From Theristus sp. LFF4_11 (taxonomy: Eukaryota; Nematoda; Chromadorea; Monhysterida; Xyalidae), in NCBI GenBank assembly GCA_030248135.1, contig JASANC010000936.1, positions 42,501-106,500 of the forward strand: a DNA stretch of 64,000 nucleotides, read 5' to 3'. The position numbers were made by a program, and so were the translations under genes. Under the pieces are notes generated by a model that was given only the letters and a program-made list of their open reading frames with translations, was not told the DNA's origin and searched no databases. Below are positions 1 to 11,898 of the stretch, piece after piece (the stretch's first letter is position 1; each line of letters begins with the position of its first letter).

Positions 1-53
1 ACATTGTGTTTTCCCGTCACTGACTGGTTTAAAAATGTGAGCGCCAATTTTAG

Positions 54-970
54 TTCGACTGCAAGTCTGTACAACATGTTGGGCGAGTCACTGGCGAAAA
101 CGGGCGACCACGCGAACGCAGAGCTTTGGTACAAACGAGCACTGCACGTGAATCCAGAGCACGTGCCAGCGTACCTAACCATGGGCCATCTGAAACTGAA
201 ACAGGTTTCACATGGCTTCACTTACAACTTTACACTTATATTTTGTATGACCTATTTTTTAAACGTGTCCCACTGAAATGACGTCATGTGCCGCCAAACA
301 TGCGCTTGCCGTTCACAGCAAACCAGACTTCCGTTTAGCCGTTTTTTCCCCGTAAACAAATGGTGAATGTCGAATCAGTCACATCAAACTGACATTTTAG
401 TGTCTGTACTTTGACAAACGGGTGTTTTTAAAGCAAATGACGTCATTTTAGTCCGGACACGTTTGAATAAATCCACAATACTAGATTACAAGTTTAATCT
501 TACAATTACAAAGAAACAGATACACCCATGACCCAATCAACTTTTAGGGTCACATTGAAACGGCTGCGGAATGGTTTCTGAAAGCGATCAAGCTGACACC
601 GAACGATCACATTGCGTGGTATCACATTGGCCAGTTCTACGTGCAGACGAGCCAGTCGACCGCAGCACTGGAGGCTCTGCAGCGCGCGCACTCGCTCAAT
701 GCGCGCCATTTCGACAGCTCACTGGCACTCGCCAACTTGTACCGCGCGTCACGCCAGAACGAACACGCCGAACGTCAGTACGCCACCACGGTCGCCATTG
801 ACGAACGCAGTGCCACGGCACACGCCAATTATGGCGCAATGTTGCACGTCAACGGCAAGTACGAACGAGCGGAGCAGCACTACAAACTGGCGCTAAGCCT
901 GAATCCGCACGATCAATTGACCGCGCAGAATCTGGTGAAACTGAGGCGACTCGCTGGGAAGCTGCAATAA
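54..970 (+). CDS. TMTC2-like TPR protein, C-terminal exons (partial)
   Basis: Two exons, 54-204 and 548-970, join in phase 0 across a GT-AG intron; the gene enters the window from the left. The first exon follows a TTTTAG acceptor. The joined protein is a run of 34-residue TPR units (motifs such as LGESLAKTGDHANAELWYKRAL and NYGAMLHVNGKYERAEQHY), ending LRRLAGKLQ. The phrase GAMLHVNGK near the C-terminus and the NL.KLR ending resemble the TMTC family, ER membrane proteins with N-terminal transmembrane segments and C-terminal TPRs linked to O-mannosylation of cadherins. The membrane part is outside the window, so another TPR protein remains possible. An AATAAA hexamer (966-971) overlaps the TAA stop. 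The intron holds a CRE-bearing TIR element. Confidence 0.65.
258..467. mobile_element. CRE-bearing MITE, copy 1
   Basis: A short inverted-repeat element in the last intron of the TMTC2-like gene. The ends read AAACGTGTCC and, inverted, GGACACGTTT. Just inside each end lies a perfect TGACGTCA palindrome (279-286 and 438-445). Related copies sit at 10349-10546 and 30445-30712. There is no coding capacity, so it is non-autonomous. The superfamily is unassigned. Confidence 0.6.
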
Positions 971-3900
971 AACAGTTTTATAAGTGATACTGAGAAAAAT
1001 CTGGCGGTTTTATGAGGCCACCGGCGTTTTTAAACGCCGGAAAAGCCTGATTTTGGTGTGTATAATTGTTTTCGCTTTGTTTTCAGATAGTTCTAGTATC
1101 GATGATTCTATAGTTCTATACATTTCCTTGCGGTTCATGTGCCATAATCCATCAATGTGTCATATTTATTTGTTACAGATCTTGAAAAGTTTCTGTATGC
1201 CACGTCGTTTCAATTAAAACCAAAATTTGAAAATCCCATTAAATGACATAGTAATAAGTACATGCACTCGACACGTTCACATAGAGTATTATTACGTCTT
1301 GCGAGTTGTCTTGTCACTTGCATGACAAATTAAATAGCAACCATTTTTAAATCAAAAGTCAAGCCAATGAAAAGAAAGCGAGACCATTTTGTTTTGAAAC
1401 GTTTTTTGTTGAAACCACAAACACACACAGCAAAAACTTGTAGTTAAAAACGTTAAAAAAACTAGGTAATCCAAACCAAGAAAATACATTTTGAAGAAAG
1501 AGTACAATTGTAGTACACACAATATGTATATCACACGTGTACTGGCAAAACAGCGAACCAAAACACACAACACACGGCTGCGAATTTGTTGCGCAAGTCA
1601 AGACCTCATCTGAAGACGGTGCACAACACAGTTTTTTTTAATGTTTGGTGTTGTTGCAAAAGGTTACAGGCCAGAACTAAACACAAACACACACACACAC
1701 ACACACGATATTTCAGCAACATTCGTGTGCGTGCGTGTTTCTTTGTAATTGTGCAACATTACTGTTTTAAACACACAGTCTTCAGACCAGGACTTCATTC
1801 CACATTCGAAGCATCAAAACGTCATGATTTTTAAAATAGATTCCAATCGAGGACAGGAATTAACGACAGATTAGGTATATAAATACATACAAGCAGGGCA
1901 ACGGTTTTCAAAAATAACAGTTTGCATACAAAGGCGTCATATTTTAACTGAATGAACGAATGCTTTTCTGGTATTAACGTGAATCACAAAGTTCTCTACT
2001 GTGGTTTGCGAGGTTCAAAAACAACAATTGTGCAACCGAAATTTTCAGCGACACACAGACGCAACATTTCGGGTATTTAGAATTTTGTAAATACTGGAGT
2101 GAATGCATTCACGACAAAATCGCTTTTATAAAGTCTAGGTTTATAAGATATTATTAGCGGGAAATTTTGCTCGGCACTATTTAATTCTAAAATACTAAAA
2201 ATTTCTTTGTTTATGAAAGTATCCGCAGTTAAAAAACACTGAAACCGTTTGATTATTTTAGTTCCATAAAAGAATTATACAAATAAAGCGATTTATCGGC
2301 ATGCACAGAAACGCCTCCAGGTGGACGAAAATTTGCAACACTTTTGCCTCAGCATTAAAAAAACCTTTGTTGCTCCAAAAATTTCGAGTTAACAAATATA
2401 TAAACACGTTTAGTTCATTCATTTTAACAGTTAAAGACTACTGTACAGAACGTACTCTACTCACAAAACTATTATTACTGTACAGAACGTACTCTACTCA
2501 CAAAACTATTAGGGGTATTTGTAAAAAAGGTGTGTGAATCATGGAAATTATCTGAAATCACAGAGAGTGTGAAAAAACAAATCTGAACACCGTGTGGCAA
2601 AAACTGACAAATCGCCATATTTACTTTCAATACTCCACCTTTTTTATTTCATGAATAGACTGCTTGTAGATAGATCGGTTTTAGAATAATCCTGCAAAGA
2701 GAAATCTGTAGAAATGATGTTGAAATGTTTCACAGAATGGCCGAGTAAACATGGCATCTTTTTCTTCAGGAAGCAAGGGGAGCGCGCGAAATTTGAATGA
2801 AAAAATACAAAATACTTTCAGAAGGTCAATGGTGTATCAAATTGATCGTGTTTTTTTTTAATTGATTAATTTGTCGTGGTTATTCTGTTCGGTTTTTCTC
2901 CATTGCACACCCGATTGGCAAATATCTTGAAAAAGACAACTCATAGACTGCGATTAATCCCGCCTTGATAAAGAAGATAAATACTAAGACCACCTTATTT
3001 ATTCGGCCATACTGTAGATGTAAATTAATCACCTGTCAGTTAGTTGCGCGCGAATCGATTAAAAAGCACAAAAGGCTCCAGGTCAACGTATCAAATTTCG
3101 ACTAAAGTTGTATAAAAAGACATAAAGTTAGTCACAGAGGCAAAAAAGTTGATTCATATACTGAGAACGCCAACAGAACAAATTACTAAACAAAATTGTG
3201 AAAATGCTAACTTTGTTGAGCGATGATCAGTGGTAGCTCAACAATTTGTTGAATAATTTGTTGAGTAATTGGTTGAGCTTTCTCAGTGCGTATCAGAAAC
3301 AAGCGATGTATCGTGCACGTGTAGAAGCAGAAGACTATCAATTACATTGTATGTGTTACTGATCCCGGATAAATCAACTCTGTTTTCGGTAAGAGGCGCA
3401 GAAGTTTGCGAGAGAAAAAACTTAAAAGTAGCTAATTTAAAAACAATCAATGAAGTAACACGCACATGAAAAATTGAAAATTGTATGCATGCGGTTCGGT
3501 TCGGTTCACTTCAAAATCGGTTCTTACCGTTTTGACTTCCGAACTCCACTGTTACATGCATATTATACTTACAAAACATGTAATGAACACATTGTACCCC
3601 CTCATGTTCAATACCGGTGTGTCAGTGGCTGCAAAAAATGTTTTAAGCCATTTCTTTCCGTCAAAAAATGCAAAGTAACAAGAATACATTGCAAGAGTTC
3701 AAAAAGTCGACTCGACAAAAAACAAGATACATAATCATGGCAACTGCAAATTCTATAATTAATCACGAGCAGTAAAACACTGAAACAAAAAATGTAAAAT
3801 TAGAGTGTTGTCTCGATCAATCAGTTCAAAACAGCCATGTTTGTGACTGCATCGATACTCATAGTAAACTGGCAGGCAAAATCTGCACGCTGGGAAACTG

Positions 3901-3998
3901 AAACTGAAGAAAAAACTGAAAATTGTGCAAAAAGTTACGGGTGGATTTGAGGACAGAGAATTGTGGGGTGTTGCGTTTTTTTCAGTGTTTGTAGTGTT
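971..3998. other. Intergenic, no gene seen
   Basis: AT-rich spacer between the end of the TMTC2-like gene and the distal terminal exon of NCS-A. It holds a CA microsatellite near 1685-1707, a 37-bp unit tandemly duplicated at 2440-2510, a dispersed repeat at 2733-2970 and short TTGTTGA-type repeats near 3236-3275. I see no exon with convincing splice sites and protein-like sequence. Confidence 0.6.
2733..2970 (+). repeat. Dispersed repeat, copy A
   Basis: About 240 bp that recurs in the same orientation at 14222-14455. Shared blocks include GAATGGCCGAGTAAACATGG (one change in the other copy), GAGCGCGCGAAATTTGAATG and TGAAAAAGACAACT. No ORF or terminal repeats are evident; it is probably a remnant of a mobile element. 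Confidence 0.55.
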
Positions 3999-4187
3999 TC
4001 ATTTCTTCACTTCGTTGGTCAGTATTTGATACAATTCCTTGTCAGCGAGGCACCCCTCAATGAACTCGGCCAGCGTGAGCTCCTTGTCCCCGTTGACGTC
4101 CATTTTGTCAAAGATCATCTTCGCTCGCTTGCGCGGACTGTCCTCGGCTGATTTCGTCACCTCCGGCCCGAGCATCTCATAGATCGC
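3999..4187 (-). CDS. NCS-A distal alternative last exon (4b)
   Basis: Starts after the acceptor TTGATTGCAG with GCG ATC TAT (AIYEMLG) and ends LTNEVKK-stop. It encodes 62 residues: the linker, EF-hand 4 ([12 protein letters not shown]) and the C-terminus. It differs from the proximal exon 4a at about ten residues. No extra copies of exons 1-3 are visible between the two, so this reads as an exon duplication rather than a second gene. It could also be an unused relic, although frame, acceptor and stop are intact. Confidence 0.75.
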   Translation of the reverse strand, partial: AIYEMLGPEVTKSAEDSPRKRAKMIFDKMDVNGDKELTLAEFIEGCLADKELYQILTNEVKK

Positions 4188-7100
4188 CTGCAATCAACCA
4201 AAAACAACCAATCAATCATTGTCATGCTGCTAACATGCGTTTGTGTCGCTTTAATTATGCGCATGGCAACTTTTTTGGATCGAGTTTGATATGATGCAAC
4301 TCCACTCCGCCAGAGAAACAACCACCCCCATTTTTTGTTCACAGTTGGTAAATATTGTTTGCAGTTCATCCACTCATTTTTTGCAATTCAAATTTTTACA
4401 TTTTTCTGTATTTGGCTAACTTGAATTTGATTAATCGCATGCATACGCACAATTTTCAAACGCAAGCGTAGAAGCAGAGTGGATTCGATTTTGAGCCTCT
4501 CTGCTAATTTACACTCAAACAAAAAGCTCAACAGACCGTTGTTGCTGCATCAACGATGCGTGTGCGGAGCAGAGCTGTGCGAACCCGTTGGGTGCCTCGG
4601 TATCGGCCCAGCTTTATAGCCCGAAGCAACTGGTAAGAACCCCCGAGACGACTATTGATGAGTGTAATGTATGGCTAGCATTTCAGTGGGGGGGGGGGGG
4701 GCGGTGCCGGAGTGCCCCATTGTGCGCCACGCTAAAAATGGCCCAACTCGTGTCCGGTGGCGTTTTCGCCGCGTGTCCGTGCCCCACTGCCGCGTCGTGT
4801 TTTGTCCCGGGACAGTTTATTGTGTGCAGAATGCCAAGTGACTCCGCACATCTGTGTGCGTGGCAAGGGCCTGCTTGGCAGCAATATCAGCGCGGTTGAG
4901 GTTTCTGGTGAGCTTTTTGTTTGCGCACAGGTTGTCTTGCATGATTGTTGTCATCGCTGAGTTTTATGCAGTTTTCCAGGTAGTTGTTTTAAACGATATC
5001 GACTAGAGTTCAAACTCACTTTATATCACTGTTTCTCAAACAAATATTCATATCGGGGTGTGGACAAGCGTCCAACAGCGAGTGGGATGCGTAAATTGAA
5101 AAAAAAACTCCACAAACTTTACCGCAAAAAAAGAAAACCACACACGCGCGCAATAATGGCTTTATGAGGTGAAGTCCTTAGAAGTACAGCAAAATACATG
5201 TACGGTAGTTTGCAAAAAAAGCAAAAAACACAGTTTCAAGCATCCAATCGCACAATTGTTGGATTTTCAAAAAACGGTCAAATATTTTCAAAGCATTGAT
5301 TCATTTCAATTGTAAACTTTTCCAAAAATAAGAAAATCGAGCAAAATAAACCAAATGTTCAAGCGTTCTTTTATACCATCGTGTTTTAAAACCACCTACA
5401 ATGTATCTCGTGGTAGTCACGGCGTATTGAATAATCACACTCGCACACGATTTCAATGCAGTTTAGTAAGTCTCAGTGCAATTAAATTTCAGTCAGTTTC
5501 ACCAGAGAAAATTCGAAGACATAAAGGTTTATAAAACAACACACGTTAATGTTGTTTAAACAACGATAGCACAACAACAGTGACAACAACACTGAATGTC
5601 GTGCACACGTACGATCACGTTTGATGTCCAGATGAAGTTAATTGACATGTAAGTAAAAAAAGATGACATAACACCGTTAGCCGAAACAACGTTACTCAGG
5701 TTGCACGGCAGTTACACACATATTGTACAGTGATCAACCAACACAAAGTCGAATGAACCATTTCAAAGCGTTCAAATGTAGAAAAATTGCCCATTAATTC
5801 AACTTCGAGCGGTCTTGTACCACGGGAAAACTGTTGGTGTTATAAACACGTTTCAGTAACTTTACTGGTGCGTGCGCCGAGGTCATGACTAAAACAAAAC
5901 TAAAAGGGTGCTAACTTGAGAACATTGAAAAGCACATAGTGAGCAGCTTGAACTTGTGCCACAATGGTTCATTCAACACTGTGCACAACAAGTTGACCGT
6001 GAATACAAACTCAGCTGGAAACACCACCAATGGCAATGCAGGATACCAATGTGCTGGCGGACGGGGTAGCAGGGAATACGCTCAGAAAACGTGGCTATAC
6101 TAATTTGGTTACCATAAGTTACCGACTAAAGTGACTAAAACGCGTTTACATCATGTGTCTTTGTATAACACGTGTGAACGTGATTTTTGTAGATACAGTA
6201 TGTACATGTACTTTTCATGAACCGGTACTAAATACATTACTACCAACTCCAGTAGCTGAATTAGTAGCCATGTTTCCTGGGTGCATGCCTAACGAGAGCA
6301 CCTACATGTAGTGGGCGTCTAACAGCTTGTGCTCACGGTCACTTCCATGGAACGTGGTTTTGGGCCACAACAACTGGACATGTTTGTAAATAATATTACA
6401 CCTTCTCATTGCATAATTGTCAGATTTTGTGAAGTTGATATACCGAATCCATAGTTTGTGCGGGTTGACTAGTATACAATGAACGCAACACATACATCGA
6501 CGAAAGTTGAACAAGAAATTGCAGACAATAGAAAAAACGCGGAATGCGTTGGTGCAGATACAACAGGAACGGCTTGTTGGCAACCACGTGGACTAGCAAT
6601 CAGGCTGATGCATTTGTTCTGAAGCAACAGTTGGCATCATTTAGGCAACTGCAAACAGCACTTTTAGAACAGCAAACAGGCATATGGTTGGTGTTCTTAC
6701 TTCTTACAATGTTTTCTGCTATGTTGCCAACTGTTTTTTTCTCAGTGACAATACATGTGTGCATCTGAAGTTTTAAAAACGTTCTGTATTGTCGAAGACT
6801 GCCTGATTACTGGACATAAAATGCAAGCAGATCCACTTAATGTAAAAACAAACAAATAAAAACGCGTATACGCACAAAACCATGACGTGAACAGAAAACG
6901 GAACAGGTGTGTGAGAAAAAAATATGAACATAATTGTAAGAGAGAAAGCTGAATAACGAAATGACACAGGTTTTGCGTCAGACGAATAACTTGGTTTTAA
7001 ATTACACGATATTTGAAACTGGCACCAACATTTATCAAGCGGGCTTTACAATTATTAGTGTCACCACTACAAACAAATCTGACGCCCCAAAATGCTGCAC

Positions 7101-10100
7101 ATCCAGGCAGTTTTTGACGGTTCCTGCTTTCTGAAATGCGCAGCTAATAATAAACCTTTTTTCGTATACCATCAACATGCTGCTGTTCAACAATTTATGT
7201 TTGAGTTCAATAATTTGTTCTGAGAAATAAATCTGCACTTTTTTATATTTTTTAATTTTTCCGACAACAAAGCGATAAAACTACTACAGTATGTGATACT
7301 GTATGTGATTGAGTGTCGGGTATATATCAAATGGTTTTGACGACTGTTTCAAAATTACTATTGTAACAAAGCAGATATACTGTACCGTTTCTTGTAGATT
7401 GCTGATTATAGTGTTCCCTTCAAGGTGAAACATCTAAATATGTATCCGCAAGCATGTTCTTTACCAACATAATGGATTACGTTAGAACCATTTGGTATCC
7501 CTGAATAACAACCTACTGAATAAGAAACCACTCCCTTCTGGATTTACATAATTATTCGAAAAAATTTAAGAGCACATCAAATTGGAGCTTTAAAAAAGTG
7601 GTTTGGATTTGGGGCAAAAATAAAACGCCGGATTGCACGATAGGCGATAGTGTAACGCGGGTTGATGTTGCATACAACAACACACTATAATGTTCTTGTG
7701 TACAGACTTGCTGAAGAACTGAGGGAGAAGAGAAGTACAATGTACATGTTGCAACGGACAGATGTGTGTTCTTGCAATTGAACGGACCAATGAACGTTCC
7801 AAACAAACATGAAAATGAAAAGGAACCACGGCCGACAGTGACATTAACAGTGTTCAGAGCGCCCCATCAGGTGCGTCGACCAAAACGTGACGTGCACATT
7901 GTACGAACGCGCAATGCAGCTGCGTGGTTGTGTTGCGCCATTGTCACCTCTGCTCACGGTTGCTTGCTTGGTTGATGGTGCAGTATGAGAGAATGAACGA
8001 GTGTCGATTGTTTAGTGTAGCGAGTTGTATATAAGACATGTACATGTAGTATGTCAGTCAGTAGACATGAATGAGAGGGAGCACACAAGTGTTACATATC
8101 GCCGACACCGGACGCACTGCGTTTCACCGTGTTGTTGTGCATTATTTTGCCTCGTTCGTCAGTATAGCGAACAGTTCCTTGTCTGCCATGCAGCCTTCGA
8201 CAAACTCAGACAGTGTCAGTTCTTTGTCCCCGTTGACGTCCATTTTCTCAAAGATTGCCTTCGCTCGCTTCCGGGGGCTGTCCTGCGCCGACTTGGTCAC
8301 TTCCGGACCGAGCATCTCGTAGATTGCCTGAATGTCACAACATGAACTTACGTTGATGTACAAATACACGGACATATATTGTATATATACACATATGCAC
8401 AAACATATATGCATATGCAGAACATCTGTACATTTATATGCAAACACATAGCTGCTAGTAATATGCACAACATGTATGCACATACAAGAACATAAATCTG
8501 TACTTTTATGCAAGAACAAATTTGCACTTATATGCGCAACGTATATGTACGTGCACAAACATATGTGTACATATATGCACAAACATATGTGACATACACG
8601 AACATATCTGCACACAGGTGCATGAACTTACCTGTGCAAATATACACGAACAAATATGTGCATAAATGCACGAACAGATGTGCTTTACATACAACGTGTG
8701 TATTCAGATGAGCTGTACAACAGTTGGAAAGCAAATGTGTTCACAGCAGTTGTAATTATAGATACAGGGTGATAAAAAAACAAAAAGTAAACAATTTAGA
8801 GTTTAGAAATTAATTGAGGGTTTCAGCTAAAGCTGACAGTAATGGAACAACTTGCGACCCAATTTTTGTGATAAAACGTCACTAAAAACCGTCAACTCGA
8901 TGGATCATAACAGAAAGACAAATGGAATACTCTGATTTTGCTCCATTGCTGTAAGTTTCAACTGAAATCATAGCAGCGTTTCAGTGTTGAATACCAGTCG
9001 TTTACTTTTTGACTTTTGATCACCTTGTCGTTCTGTGTTATTGTCTACAGATTAGACATTCTAACAAGAAAATATGACCCCCAAGGAATGCCAGCGACAT
9101 ACGCCGTCTGCAAAGCCTTTCTGGGATTCATATTCTTTCTTTAGGGTGCAAACTCACACAGAGACACCTTGAAATTATAACCAAGCCGAACAACAGGCTC
9201 AGCGAGTGCAAAGAAATAAAAACACAGCACAACAAAACAACGGACAACCGAAACGTGGCAAAAATTAAAAAAAGGATTCGTGCGCGTCGTACAAGTATAA
9301 ATTTCTATTGTGTGTATTAGTGACAGAAAAAAGCCAAATTGAACACAAAAACGTAAAAAGCAGTCGCTAAAAGCAACGCAGCTCCGTGCAACTGCGTGAA
9401 CCGCTGCCGAGCACAGCGGCTGCATTTCATGCCAATAGCTGTTTGCTTTTGCTGCCGAAGTTCCATCACTTTGCAGTGTGAGTGTACATATGTTTTTGTC
9501 ATGCATCAAAAACATGGACAATGAGTTGACGAAACAGTCAATGTAATTCAACATAAGTTAACATACATGTAAGCTTTCCATGGTGCTGGCACGTTTATTG
9601 CAACAGCAGTAAATCGTTGAACAGAGTGAAACACAGAATCCAACAGAGCATATTCCAACAAACTAAAGCTCGAGAAAAGAAGAAAAAGCCAAACAAGCTC
9701 TTTTAGCAATTGTTAAATGTCAAAAGAATGGGTAAAAATCATATGGGTGCTGAGACGGTAGCGTCGCGCATTGGACGGTTGTTTTTTTCAGTGTCGGATC
9801 ACCTTCAACAATATTTTTGTGAACATTCGGATGCAGGCACCTTACAAGCTATCTAACTCAAATAATAACGTCTTCGAATTCAAAACCAGATTTATTCATC
9901 GCTGACAAATCATAGGTATCTGCTCTTAACTACAAAAAGGCAATAAAATGACACGCATTTACAAAGCACGGCATGCACTTGACTCAGCGCATAAAATTAG
10001 AACTGAATAAAAAAATAATAATGCCGTCACTCTTGTTTTTTGTGAATTGCAAGCAAATTTGGTGCCACAAAAGCACTGGAACAGAAGCATAAATGGTATA

Positions 10101-11422
10101 CTGCTTGTGGCGACATTCACTGTGTGTTTTATGCTATAACATGTACAAAAGTACACGTTTGTTGCAGAAGGGCGACAGACACCGCAAAAAATGAAACACA
10201 AACTGATTTAAAAAAATCTTTAGCTGTTTTGTGTTGCTTTATCGCGCGCACAGCACACACTTAGAAATTCTAGTCTGGAATCGTACGTATGCAAGTAGCG
10301 CACGCACAGCACAGCACACAACCACCTGCACAAACTATTGTTGATTCATTCGAACGTGTCCCACCGGAATGACGTCATTCGCTTTATATGCCTATTTGTT
10401 TCTTTCATTGTCGCCAGAATTTCGGTTTGGTTCACCCAATCGCGCGTTTCATCAGCAAGGAATAAGCCAACAAAAAATCCGGATTTACGTTCATGATAAG
10501 CCCATGTATGAGAGCAAATGACGTCACTTTCATGTACATGTTCGAAGAAACAGGCTAAAACACGTTCAAGCAAAAAAAAACAAAAAAAAACTGAAACAGC
10601 TGTAGTGCACTGGAAACATTCTGGCTTGCCTCGACTGACCTCAATGATTTTCACCATTTCTTTCTCATCGATTGTGCCATTGCCGTCGATGTCGTACATT
10701 CGGAAGGCCCATTCCAGCTTCTGCTCGGGAGTGCCGCTGCTTGTCACATTAATTGCCAGCAAAAATTCCTAAATAACAGAAAAACAGCGTTTTTTCAGGA
10801 CGCAACAAACAAACCAACAAAAACATGAGTGATATGAGTCGTGTGACTTGCGAGCCCCTTTATTCAAAAAATTTTCATCTATCTTCATTTTTCGAAGCCT
10901 GATTACCAGTAAGTAAAACTTGAACTCGAGACAGATGCAATGTATTGTATTATTGCGTAAAAACAACTCTTGAGATTGTTTGTGAGCCGACGAACATGAA
11001 AATTTATGCTTTTTTTGTGTTACCGGAAGCGGAAGTTGTCTATGTTCACCTTAAAGTCAATGAAGCCACTGTTGTCAGTATCGAACGTTCGAAACACGTG
11101 TTCACAGAATCCTTCGGCACTGCCCGACGGGAAGAAGTCCTTATAGACTTTGATGAACTGATCCTTTGTCAAGTGTCCTTTTGGACAGTCTTGCTGCAAT
11201 TGAGGGCTTAGTTTTCGATGTCAATTGGCAATTCACATTTAGACACTTTTCGTTAAAAAATCATGTTTTTTTGTTTCCAATAAGATGAAACAATGTTGTA
11301 ACGAAACTCACCACGAATCCTTTATACCATTCTTTTATCTGTTCTTCGGTGAAATTTGTGTTTTTCTTCAGGAATTCTAAGTCCTCTTTTGAAAGTTTCG
11401 GTTTCGATCCTTTCAAGCCCAT
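3999..11422 (-). CDS. NCS-A: neuronal calcium sensor family, alternative last exons
   Basis: Exons on the minus strand: 11312-11422, 11050-11193, 10640-10768, then either 8142-8327 or 3999-4187. All joins are phase 0 with GT-AG borders, giving 189 or 190 residues, the usual NCS/frequenin/neurocalcin size. The start MGLKGSK fits N-myristoylation (Gly2, Ser6). EF-hand 1 is degenerate with a CPKG motif (Cys40), as is typical of the family. EF2 (75-86, [12 protein letters not shown]) and EF3 (111-122, [12 protein letters not shown]) are canonical. EF4 (158-169) has Lys instead of Gly at loop position 6 in both versions. By family knowledge this is a membrane-associated calcium switch acting on receptors, channels or kinases in neurons. 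I cannot separate the frequenin, neurocalcin and NCS-2 subtypes by eye. It is paralogous to NCS-B and NCS-C. Confidence 0.85.
4188..8141. other. Spacer between alternative NCS-A exons
   Basis: About 4 kb without a supported exon. It includes a 12-base G run near 4688 inside a locally GC-rich stretch (4560-4960), otherwise AT-rich sequence. It would be the 3' UTR/downstream region for exon 4a transcripts and an intron for exon 4b transcripts. Confidence 0.5.
8142..8327 (-). CDS. NCS-A proximal alternative last exon (4a)
   Basis: Follows the acceptor GTGACATTCAG and encodes 61 residues from AIYEMLG to LTNEAK-stop, with EF-hand 4 loop [12 protein letters not shown]. It is in phase 0 with exon 3 at 10640-10768, as is exon 4b. 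Use of 4a would need 3' end formation within 4188-8141; I saw no convincing poly(A) signal just downstream. Confidence 0.8.
   Translation of the reverse strand, partial: AIYEMLGPEVTKSAQDSPRKRAKAIFEKMDVNGDKELTLSEFVEGCMADKELFAILTNEAK
8365..8690. repeat. Imperfect ATATGCAC-type tandem repeat
   Basis: Degenerate short units built from ACATATATGCACAAAC recur for about 330 bp directly upstream (in transcript terms) of exon 4a. Several open frames cross it on both strands, but they only encode low-complexity Cys/Tyr/Ile/His sequence and are not genes. Confidence 0.6.
8765..9027. mobile_element. CAGGGTG-ended MITE in NCS-A intron 3
   Basis: The left end CAGGGTGATAAAAAAAC and the inverted right end GTTTACTTTTTG...CACCTTG match imperfectly. 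The inverted similarity continues inwards (TTTCAG..AA.CT.ACAG.AATGGA), so most of the 263 bp could form a stem. A TA precedes the left end, as in Tc1/mariner insertions; the right flank has decayed. It is non-coding. Confidence 0.55.
10349..10546. mobile_element. CRE-bearing MITE, copy 2
   Basis: Bounded by TTCGAACGTGTCCC on the left and GTACATGTTCGAA on the right, about 200 bp, in intron 3 of NCS-A close to exon 3. TGACGTCA palindromes lie at 10370-10377 and 10519-10526, the same subterminal positions as in copy 1. Confidence 0.6.
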
Positions 11423-11574
11423 GATCGTTAGTTACAGGTATGCTCACGGTAAATATACGACGTTGCTTATTGTTTATTGTGGCGGTAACTTTGCGGTAGA
11501 ATATAATTTGGCGATATAGTTGATGAAGAATCGGTAAACAGTTATTTCAACATAAATGTCGTGCAATGTCAACT

Positions 11575-11898
11575 TTATTTCAAATCGTCGAAACTGAGGT
11601 TGTGCAGTTGGAGCCCGGGCAGAAATCGTTTATTACAACGAACCAAGAAGCTGTTTGACCAATCTGGACTGCGATTTATGGTGGTTGCAATAGTTTTCGA
11701 CGCACAGAACTGCAATGCGTGATGACACTGATGGAAATACAGTGGTGTCACCAAGTATACCGACTCTTGTGCCTGCTTTGTTTGTTTTGTATCGATACGA
11801 TAGAAAACAGCACTGTGGGTGAACGTGCGCTTGCGCTGTAGTTCCTCAAAGCAGCCTGCTGTTGCAAGTGAGCTCAATTCAATAATAATTGGCTCCAA
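11575..11898 (-). CDS. Possible terminal exon of an unknown protein
   Basis: A minus-strand frame without an upstream in-frame ATG encodes a mixed-composition sequence including AVFYRIDTKQTKQ, SVYLVTPLYFHQCHHALQFC and PGLQLHNLSFDDLK-stop. A CAACAG acceptor within the frame (near 11852) could start the exon. Composition looks more protein-like than neighbouring random frames. I do not recognise the family and no partner exons were found upstream on this strand. Confidence 0.25.
   Translation of the reverse strand: MEPIIIELSSLATAGCFEELQRKRTFTHSAVFYRIDTKQTKQAQESVYLVTPLYFHQCHHALQFCASKTIATTINRSPDWSNSFLVRCNKRFLPGLQLHNLSFDDLK

Noticed and set aside
4588..4960. GC-rich frame starting [10 protein letters not shown]
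   Set aside because: Contains a 12-base G run, has no domain and lies between the alternative NCS-A exons; more likely non-coding.
8142..8694. Extended frame upstream of exon 4a reading [16 protein letters not shown] sequence
   Set aside because: This is the ATATGCAC tandem repeat in the intron; the exon begins at the acceptor at 8327.
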